DNA of 6,934 nt from contig JAEWBE010000006.1 in NCBI GenBank assembly GCA_023391275.1, forward strand, positions 1 through 6,934, in the 5' to 3' direction. The notes below the pieces were generated by a model that worked only from the letters and a program-made list of their open reading frames with translations, was not told the DNA's origin and ran no database searches. The translations under genes were made by a program, and so were the position numbers. Shown piece after piece: positions 1 through 4,109 of this stretch; position 1 is the stretch's first letter; the number at the start of each line of letters is the position of its first letter. This DNA is from Bacillota bacterium. GTDB lineage: Bacteria > Bacillota > Clostridia > Oscillospirales > Acutalibacteraceae.

Positions 1-54
1 GCCGCCAAAAAATTCGGCATCAGCAAGTCCACGGTGCATCCGGTTGTAACTTAA
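1..54 (+). pseudogene. spoIIID: Truncated SpoIIID-like sporulation regulator, 5' end outside window
   Basis: Frame 1 reads AAKKFGISKSTVHPVVT and then TAA. The part up to STVH matches the helix-turn-helix core of SpoIIID, the small mother-cell transcription factor of endospore formers, whose family sequence there is roughly A-K-x-F-G-V/I-S-K-S-T-V-H-K-D-(L/V)-T-E-R-L. After STVH the match fails: KD is replaced by PV, then VT agrees, then ER is replaced by TAA TGA. Both stops are one substitution away from the expected Glu and Arg codons (GAA, CGA). The same frame continues to 99 as MFFGGCEARKKVY, which loosely recalls the Gly-Gly and basic tail of SpoIIID with the middle deleted. The protein would end inside or just after the recognition helix and lack the basic C-terminal helix needed for binding. 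I read it as a decayed copy or paralog. It could instead be an unrelated small HTH protein with a natural stop here. Confidence 0.5.
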
Positions 55-122
55 TGAATGTTTTTCGGTGGCTGTGAGGCAAGGAAAAAGGTGTATTGAG
101 ACTGGATTTTCATAGAAAACAA

Positions 123-151
123 GGCGGCAGGAAGAGAATCTTTCTGCCGCC
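123..151 (-). terminator. 29-nt hairpin, likely terminator of a minus-strand relic
   Basis: GGCGGCAGGAAGA (123-135) pairs with TCTTTCTGCCGCC (139-151) around a GAA loop. This gives 13 consecutive pairs with one G-U wobble. On the plus strand the nearest T-run is about 20 nt away (171-175), which is too far for an intrinsic terminator. On the minus strand the stem is followed at once by TTGTTTTCTATG and lies 9 nt after the stop codon of the 161-274 coding relic, so minus-strand termination fits better. A close relative of this hairpin follows the ATPase gene at 1521-1551. Confidence 0.55.
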
Positions 152-160
152 GTCGTCATT

Positions 161-274
161 CTAACTATCCTTTTTAATCTTAAATGCCTCAGTACTGTAA
201 AATCCGGATTCGACTTTTTCCGTGTTGACAAGAGTCACGTCTATGGCTAATATAATATTATATCGTATTTTAGC
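161..274 (-). pseudogene. C-terminal coding relic of an unidentified protein
   Basis: Reading leftwards from 274, 37 codons are open before a TAG at 161-163. The last residues are EKVESGFYSTEAFKIKKDS. The codons used (GAA, AAA, GTC, GGA, TTT, AAG, GAT) look like ordinary coding sequence, and a terminator-like hairpin begins 9 nt after the stop, the normal arrangement at a gene end. There is no plausible start: the upstream frame closes with TAG at 275-277, and the only GTG (236-238) has no ribosome binding site. It therefore looks like the tail of a gene whose body was lost. The ATPase promoter (-35 at 225-230) now sits inside it. I do not recognise the family. A chance open stretch cannot be excluded at this length. 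Confidence 0.35.
225..256 (+). promoter_or_regulatory. Sigma-A-type promoter for the ATPase gene
   Basis: A perfect -35 TTGACA lies at 225-230. At 17-bp spacing the -10 is TAATAT (248-253, 4/6 match). A perfect TATAAT lies at 251-256 but at 20-bp spacing. Transcription would start near 260-265, leaving a leader of about 30 nt before the ATG at 294. Confidence 0.6.
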
Positions 275-279
275 CTAAA
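245..279. promoter_or_regulatory. Nested palindromes over the -10 region, candidate operator
   Basis: A 14-bp perfect palindrome, ATATAATATTATAT, occupies 250-263 and covers the -10 box. It lies inside a wider dyad, GGCTAA (245-250) with TTAGCC (270-275). A third small dyad, TTTAG-C-CTAAA, sits at 269-279. Such symmetry around a start site is typical of a repressor site, but AT-rich -10 regions produce palindromes by chance. No regulator is encoded nearby except the HTH of the Fic protein. Confidence 0.3.
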
Positions 280-293
280 CATGGGGTGGAAAT

Positions 294-1517
294 ATGCAAT
301 ACATCAAGCGCGATCTTGAAGAGAAAATTCTTGCCGTATCGCGGGAATATGCGTGCATCCTGATCACCGGCCCCCGCCAGGTTGGAAAAACCACCGTGCT
401 GAAACAGCTGATGGGAAGTAACCGGGAGTATGTGACGCTGGACGATCTGGAGGAACGCAGGCTTGCCAAACGCGACCCCGCGCTGTTTCTGCAGATGCAC
501 TCCTTACCCATCTTTATCGACGAGGTGCAGTACGCCCCGGAACTGTTTTCTTACATCAAGATCGCCGTGGACAACGGCGCAAATCCCGGCTCCTTCTGGC
601 TAACCGGTTCGCAGGCCTTTTCCCTCATGAAATTGGCGCAGGAATCCCTTGCCGGACGGATCGCAATACTGCATATGCCTTCCCTGTCCCAGCATGAAAT
701 CTATGGAAGCGGTGGAAATCTGTCGTTTTCCGTGGATTTGGACACTTTAAAGCAAAGAAGAGCAAACGGGGCACCCACCGATCTTGCCGGGATTTATGAG
801 CGCATCTGGAAAGGCTCCATGCCGGGACTTGTCAGCGGGAAATTTACCGACCGTGATATTTTCTACAGCAGCTACCTTCAGACGTATATTGACCGTGACG
901 TCAGCGAGCTGGTGGAACGCATTGATAGACTCCTGTTCCAGGACTTTATCCGGGCCGCCGCCTGCCGGGCCGGGCAGATGCTGAACGTCCACGACATCGC
1001 CTCGGACATCGGCGTTTCGGACGACACCGCAAAGCGATGGCTGGCGGTTTTGGAGCAGTCCGACGTGATCTTTTACCTGCGGCCTTATTCGAACAATCTT
1101 CTGAAGCGCACGATCAAAACACCGAAGCTGTATTTTTTCGACACTGGGCTGGTGGCTTATCTGGCTCGGTATACCTCGTCGGAAATCCTTGCGAACGGCG
1201 CGATCAACGGCGCAATTCTGGAAAACTACGTCGTCTCGGAAATCCGAAAGACCTATCTGAACGCGGCGAAGGACTGCCTGCTCTGGTATTACCGCGACAA
1301 AAGCAGCAACGAAATCGACATGGTCATGGAAAGCGACGGCCAACTGCATCCGTTGGAAATCAAGCGTTCCGTCAATCCCGGCAACGAACTGATTCGGACT
1401 TTCCGCCTGCTCGATAAAGGCTCCGTTCTCCGCGGAAAGGGAGCGATCCTTTGCCTGCGTCCGGAGCTGTCCGCCGTAGATGCGGAAAATTACATCGTTC
1501 CGATTTGGATGATTTAA
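294..1517 (+). CDS. AAA_14/DUF4143 ATPase
   Basis: This 407-aa protein has the typical length and architecture of the AAA_14 plus DUF4143 family, which is common in bacterial and archaeal accessory genomes and has no firmly established role. The N-terminal P-loop ATPase domain has Walker A GPRQVGKTT (residues 26-34), Walker B IFIDE (73-77, D76/E77) and a sensor-like WLTGS (102-106). A middle segment (about 230-255, NVHDIASDIGVSDDTAKRWL) resembles a winged-helix or HTH. The C-terminal DUF4143 part (about 280-365) has a PD-(D/E)xK-like arrangement: E310, D342 in EIDMVM, and E355-I-K357. Nuclease activity is only inferred. No signal peptide or membrane segment is visible, so it is cytoplasmic. 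The ATG at 294 is preceded by GGGGTGG (283-289), with the core 4 nt from the start. The gene stands alone, with its own promoter and a terminator hairpin 4 nt after the stop. It is visibly more G+C-rich than the kinase and regulator genes to the right, which fits horizontal acquisition. Confidence 0.93.
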   Translation: MQYIKRDLEEKILAVSREYACILITGPRQVGKTTVLKQLMGSNREYVTLDDLEERRLAKRDPALFLQMHSLPIFIDEVQYAPELFSYIKIAVDNGANPGSFWLTGSQAFSLMKLAQESLAGRIAILHMPSLSQHEIYGSGGNLSFSVDLDTLKQRRANGAPTDLAGIYERIWKGSMPGLVSGKFTDRDIFYSSYLQTYIDRDVSELVERIDRLLFQDFIRAAACRAGQMLNVHDIASDIGVSDDTAKRWLAVLEQSDVIFYLRPYSNNLLKRTIKTPKLYFFDTGLVAYLARYTSSEILANGAINGAILENYVVSEIRKTYLNAAKDCLLWYYRDKSSNEIDMVMESDGQLHPLEIKRSVNPGNELIRTFRLLDKGSVLRGKGAILCLRPELSAVDAENYIVPIWMI

Positions 1518-1520
1518 AAA

Positions 1521-1557
1521 CCGGCAGCAAGAGAATATTCTCTCTGCCGCCAGTTTT
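1521..1557 (+). terminator. Bidirectional hairpin terminator after the ATPase gene
   Basis: GGCAG (1523-1527) pairs with CTGCC (1544-1548). After a 2-nt CA bulge, AGAGA (1530-1534) pairs with TCTCT (1539-1543) around a 4-nt AATA loop. TTTT at 1554-1557 follows on the plus strand. On the minus strand the stem is followed by GGTTTTTAAATC, so it could also stop transcription from the right. It begins 4 nt after the ATPase stop codon. CGGCAG, AAGAGAAT and TCTGCCGCC are shared with the hairpin at 123-151. Confidence 0.6.
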
Positions 1558-1559
1558 AG

Positions 1560-1706
1560 ACTTGGCTAATTCTTATTGTGGACGCCCTGATTAAAAGTCA
1601 GGTGGAATATCCAGCATTCAAGCCATTTTTCGGAGCCATTACGACACTTTTACGGCATAAGCGCTCTACATTGATGAGCAATATTATTCATGGTCATGCC
1701 ATTTAA
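1560..1706 (+). pseudogene. Possible coding relic, family unknown
   Basis: Between a TAG at 1557-1559 and a TAA at 1704-1706 the frame is open for 48 codons. From the GTG at 1578 it would read VDALIKSQVEYPAFKPFFGA and continue to HGHAI. The composition (alternating hydrophobic and charged residues, a basic LLRHKRS segment) looks protein-like. There is no ribosome binding site before any start, and the frame lies directly after the ATPase terminator, so it is not an expressed gene as it stands. The opposite strand contains competing structure (the tRNA-like arm), which weakens the coding reading. The product is not recognised. Confidence 0.2.
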
Positions 1707-1832
1707 TTAAATGCGAACCGTCGGCCTACCGCTTAGGAGTACAGCGTATGTCTTTTTCCGCTGTGCCTGTATCTGGTGCCATTCTGTTCTGTCCGGTATT
1801 TGCTAATAATTTGCAGGTTACAAAGCATCTCG

Positions 1833-1877
1833 TTAGCAAGGAAGAAAGGATTCAGCACAAAAAGGGAGGCTTGCTAA
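1833..1877 (+). repeat. Inverted repeat enclosing the micro-ORF ribosome binding site
   Basis: TTAGCAAG (1833-1840) and CTTGCTAA (1870-1877) are perfect 8-bp inverted arms. They are 29 nt apart and the GGGAGG at 1864-1869 abuts the right arm. A third copy, TTTGCTAA, lies at 1800-1807 and could pair with the same left arm. In RNA, pairing would place the ribosome binding site at the base of a loop, so a translational switch is conceivable. The arms are short and this may be chance. Confidence 0.3.
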
Positions 1878-1918
1878 TGGCACGAAAACTGGGACGGCGA
1901 AGCAAATTTATCGTATGA
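1877..1918 (+). CDS. 13-aa micro-ORF or truncated gene start
   Basis: ATG at 1877 follows a textbook ribosome binding site (GGGAGG, 1864-1869, 7-nt spacing) and encodes MARKLGRRSKFIV before TGA. The same frame is open further upstream to an ATG at 1748 (56 aa in all), but that start has no ribosome binding site. The M-A-R-K-x-G-R-x-S-K-F pattern recalls the first residues of several small HTH proteins, such as phage small terminases or transposase A subunits. The likeliest reading is therefore a gene cut off shortly after its start by a nonsense or frameshift mutation. Alternatively it is a leader peptide upstream of the Fic gene, whose promoter begins about 85 nt further on. Confidence 0.3.
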   Translation: MARKLGRRSKFIV

Positions 1919-1975
1919 TCTTTCAATAGGGTATTCATCGATTTCGCAAATGCCGGTGAAAAGTATATTTCTCAA

Positions 1976-2021
1976 ATATTATTCCTATAATTATTAATTA
2001 CATTGATATTATTCCTGAAAT
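1976..2021 (+). repeat. 11-bp direct repeat overlapping the fic promoter, candidate operator
   Basis: ATATTATTCCT occurs at 1976-1986 and again at 2006-2016. Extended copies ATATTATTCCTATAAT and ATATTATTCCTGAAAT agree at 14 of 16 positions. The copies are exactly 30 bp apart, close to three helical turns, so they face the same side of the DNA. The second copy overlaps the -35 box. This is a plausible binding site for a regulator, possibly the HTH of the Fic protein itself. Confidence 0.45.
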
Positions 2022-2031
2022 GTGATACTAT
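2003..2031 (+). promoter_or_regulatory. Extended -10 promoter for the Fic gene
   Basis: A -35 TTGATA (2003-2008, 5/6) is separated by 17 bp from -10 TACTAT (2026-2031, 4/6). TG at 2023-2024 provides the extended -10 element (TGnTAnnnT). Transcription would begin near 2038, about 33 nt before the ATG at 2071. Confidence 0.65.
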
Positions 2032-2056
2032 ATCCGTGAAGAACCGTGCTGATATT

Positions 2057-2062
2057 GGGAGG
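2057..2062 (+). promoter_or_regulatory. Ribosome binding site that sets the Fic start
   Basis: GGGAGG lies 8 nt before the ATG at 2071, which is ideal spacing. An in-frame GTG at 2062 overlaps this site and so cannot be its start. The next ATG (2080) would be 17 nt away. Confidence 0.8.
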
Positions 2063-2070
2063 TGTTCCGG

Positions 2071-2988
2071 ATGGAATACATGAAGCTTTCGGAGGCCGCG
2101 GAAAAATGGGGGCTTACGTCACGGCGTGTCCGTATTCTCTGTGCTGAAAACAGGATTGACGGCGTTATCCGCCGGGGAAAACTATACATGATTCCTGTCG
2201 GGACGCCACGGCCAGCGGACGGACGCAGACTGCGGAAACTGCGGAACGACAAACAATCCGATTTGATTCGTTCCATTGAAGCGAAAAAGGCCGAACTGAA
2301 TCGTCGGCGTCCGCTTACCCCGGGCGAGGTGAAAAAGCTGAACGAGCAGTTTATGATCGAGTACACGCACGATTCCACCGCCATTGAAGGCAATACCCTT
2401 ACGCTTCGGGAAACGGCGCTTGTTCTGGAAGGAATGACCATCGACCAGAAACCGTTGAAGGACCATCTGGAGGCTGTCGGCCACAAGGACGCCTTTCTGT
2501 ATATTGAAGAAATTGCAAAACAGGATGTACCGCTGAACGAATCTGTCATCAAACAGATTCATACTCTTGTGCTGATGAATTCCGCAGAAGACCGAGGAAT
2601 CTACCGCCGGATCCCGGTTGTGATCAGCGGAGCATATACAACACCGGTTCAGCCGTATCTGATTGAAGAAAAGATGAATGAATTGCTCTTGCAGAACGGA
2701 ATCCGCAAACAGACGATGCATCCCATTAAGCGTATTGCCCAATTTCATCTGGAGTTTGAGGGGATCCATCCGTTTATTGATGGAAACGGCAGAACGGGTC
2801 GGTTGATTATGAATCTGGACCTGATTCGCAACGGTTTCCCCGCGATCAATATCAAATTTGCAGATCGAAAGAAATACTATGATGCTTTCGACGCGTTTTA
2901 TCGTGACAAAAATGCCAACGCCATGACGGAGCTAATCGCGGGCTACATTTCGGAACGATTGGATATGTTCCTGTCCATTCTGGAATAA
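2071..2988 (+). CDS. fic: Fic-domain protein (predicted AMP transferase) with N-terminal HTH
   Basis: This is a 305-aa cytoplasmic protein. Residues 4-45 form a MerR/excisionase-like HTH (KLSEAAEKWGLTSRRVRILC, then IDGVIRRGKLYMIP), probably DNA binding. Residues 101-108, DSTAIEGN, match the inhibitory motif (S/T)xxxE(G/N) of class II Fic proteins, in which Glu (here E106) blocks productive ATP binding. SGAYTTPVQP (186-195) corresponds to the flap that positions the target. The catalytic motif HPFIDGNGRTGR (233-244) is complete, with the general base H233 and D237, N239 and R241. Family members transfer AMP from ATP to a hydroxyl side chain of a target protein, often themselves. The target cannot be read from sequence. 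No separate antitoxin gene is needed because the inhibitory motif is internal, and none is seen. The gene is monocistronic, with its own promoter and a strong terminator 45 nt after the stop. Repeated motifs over the promoter suggest regulation, perhaps by its own HTH. Confidence 0.93.
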   Translation: MEYMKLSEAAEKWGLTSRRVRILCAENRIDGVIRRGKLYMIPVGTPRPADGRRLRKLRNDKQSDLIRSIEAKKAELNRRRPLTPGEVKKLNEQFMIEYTHDSTAIEGNTLTLRETALVLEGMTIDQKPLKDHLEAVGHKDAFLYIEEIAKQDVPLNESVIKQIHTLVLMNSAEDRGIYRRIPVVISGAYTTPVQPYLIEEKMNELLLQNGIRKQTMHPIKRIAQFHLEFEGIHPFIDGNGRTGRLIMNLDLIRNGFPAINIKFADRKKYYDAFDAFYRDKNANAMTELIAGYISERLDMFLSILE

Positions 2989-3032
2989 TCTTTTCAGCAT
3001 CGTTATGATCGCCCACATTTTACAGCCATGTT

Positions 3033-3071
3033 GCAGAAGGAGTAAAGCGTACTTCTTCTGCTTCTTTTTTT
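3033..3071 (+). terminator. Strong intrinsic terminator of the Fic gene
   Basis: GCAGAAGGAGTA (3033-3044) pairs with TACTTCTTCTGC (3050-3061), 12 pairs with one G-U, around an AAGCG loop. It is followed by TTCTTTTTTT (3062-3071). This is a textbook rho-independent terminator on the plus strand. Confidence 0.9.
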
Positions 3072-3275
3072 GTTTATCACAATGAGCGCTATTTGGAAAA
3101 TCAACCATGGCACATGTCATCTGACATATATAAAACCTTTTTAGACCTTTTTATTTACAACAACGCCAATTGCAACTGCTTATACCCGATTCAGTACTTG
3201 TTTCTGTAAGACGATCATCGTTTTGCAGTGATGACGGTTTTGTCTAGATGCTGTTCTCTCTTGGCGCTTACAGGT
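3072..3275. other. Convergent intergenic region between the Fic gene and the regulator gene
   Basis: No gene is supported here. Visible items are a 14-bp dyad ATGTCA-TC-TGACAT (3114-3127), two tandem 10-bp units ACCTTTTTAG/ACCTTTTTAT (3135-3154), and weak stem-forming sequence at 3208-3241 (GATCATC with GATGACG). For the leftward kinase-regulator operon no convincing terminator is present. A 6-bp stem, TGGCGC (3262-3267) with GCGCCA (3283-3288), spans the regulator stop codon but has no T-run after it. Confidence 0.5.
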
Positions 3276-4109
3276 TTACTTCGCGCCATCTGCTTTTGCA
3301 ATATTTAATTCACGATATTCCATGGGAGTGTACCCGGTCAGCTTTTTAAAAATTTGGGTAAAATATTTGGCATCTTTATATCCGATTTGGTTCGCGATTT
3401 CATAACTCTTTAAATTGGGCTGATCAATTAAAAGCTGTTTTGCATGTTCCACCCTCACTTGCACTAAATAATCTGAAAATCCGTATCCGGTTTGCTGCTT
3501 GAACAGGGAGGAAAAATAGCTTGGGTTCATATAAACTGCCTTGGCCAGATTCTGAAGCGATAAAGTATCATTGTAATTTTGCTCTATGTAGTCGATTGCC
3601 ATTTTTACCACTTTACGAATGTTTTTATGATCGTAGCCGCCATCTGTTAAATCGGGAGCAGATTCGGCTTTACATAACGTCTTAAGCCGCTTTATTTCCT
3701 CGAACAAATCGTGTTCCTGCCGCTTCCGGTCTCTGTCGGCTTCAAGCTTATTCTGAACTTTCGTCAACAGGGCAATCAATTCTTCCGGCTTGGTGGGTTT
3801 CAGCAGATAATCCTCCACGCCTTGCTGCAGAGCATTCCTAGCCAAATTGAATTCGGCATATCCACTTATAATGATAACCGCGATGTCGGATGACAGTTTC
3901 TTAAAGCGTTTTGCGAGCTCAATTCCGTCCATGCCCGGCATTTTCACGTCGGTGATAACAATGTCGGGAAGCTCCTGTTTGGCCTTTTCAATTGCAATGT
4001 AACCGTCTTCCGCCTCCGCAATCACAGTCCAGCCTTTATCAGCACGCTGTATAATGGTCCGGATTCCCTTGCGAATCAATGGTTCATCGTCCGCTATTAG
4101 AATTTTCAT
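3276..4109 (-). CDS. YesN-type response regulator (REC plus AraC HTH)
   Basis: This 277-aa cytoplasmic DNA-binding protein has an N-terminal receiver domain (about 2-120). It contains the acidic pair D8/E9 (with D7), the phosphoacceptor D54 in VITDVKMPGMDG, the switch residue S82 and K104 in LLKP. A charged linker (about 118-160, KLEADRDRKRQEHDLFEEIKRL) is likely coiled coil. The AraC/XylS double HTH occupies about 167-268, with the family signatures LAKAVYMNPSYFSSLFKQQTG and IGYKDAKYFTQIFKKLTGYTP. Family knowledge: phosphorylation by the partner YesM-type kinase activates transcription of sugar uptake or polysaccharide utilisation genes. The start at 4109 lies 26 bp inside the kinase gene. 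AGGAGG (4122-4127) precedes it at a rather long 12-nt spacing, so translational coupling to the kinase is likely. At 277 aa it is much shorter than the ~350-540 aa of many YesN proteins; the difference lies in the linker, and nothing looks truncated. Confidence 0.94.
   Translation of the reverse strand: MKILIADDEPLIRKGIRTIIQRADKGWTVIAEAEDGYIAIEKAKQELPDIVITDVKMPGMDGIELAKRFKKLSSDIAVIIISGYAEFNLARNALQQGVEDYLLKPTKPEELIALLTKVQNKLEADRDRKRQEHDLFEEIKRLKTLCKAESAPDLTDGGYDHKNIRKVVKMAIDYIEQNYNDTLSLQNLAKAVYMNPSYFSSLFKQQTGYGFSDYLVQVRVEHAKQLLIDQPNLKSYEIANQIGYKDAKYFTQIFKKLTGYTPMEYRELNIAKADGAK

Larger units (their letters stand above)
1552..2056. other. 505-bp region with no complete gene; possible relics and the fic leader
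   Basis: No ORF with both convincing coding character and a normal start is present. What can be seen, left to right: an open plus-strand stretch 1560-1706, a tRNA-Lys-like anticodon arm on the minus strand at 1586-1602, a perfect palindrome CATTTAATTAAATG at 1700-1713, an open plus-strand stretch 1748-1918 ending in a micro-ORF with a strong ribosome binding site, an inverted repeat around that site, and the promoter of the Fic gene. The mixture of short open stretches suggests decayed genes or the remains of a mobile element, but no terminal inverted repeats or transposase motifs could be recognised. Confidence 0.5.

Noticed and set aside
747..1349. Long minus-strand open frame of 200 codons
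   Set aside because: It lies opposite the ATPase gene, lacks recognisable motifs and a ribosome binding site, and is the expected antisense shadow of a G+C-rich gene.
1586..1679. A complete tRNA on the minus strand
   Set aside because: The anticodon arm is good and a GCTC/GAGC D-stem-like pair lies at 1663-1679, but the two are about 60 nt apart and no acceptor stem or T arm can be formed.
1711..1806. 31-codon plus-strand frame MRTVGLPLRSTAYVFF...
   Set aside because: It has no ribosome binding site and overlaps another open frame (1748-1918); nothing indicates translation.
2062..2070. GTG at 2062 as the Fic start
   Set aside because: The GTG overlaps the GGGAGG ribosome binding site that serves the ATG at 2071.
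2028..2769. Two minus-strand open frames of 174 and 195 codons
   Set aside because: They are antisense to the Fic gene, which has complete family motifs; neither has coding features.
3082..3144. 20-codon plus-strand frame beginning ATGAGCGCT
   Set aside because: It has no ribosome binding site and lies directly after a strong terminator.
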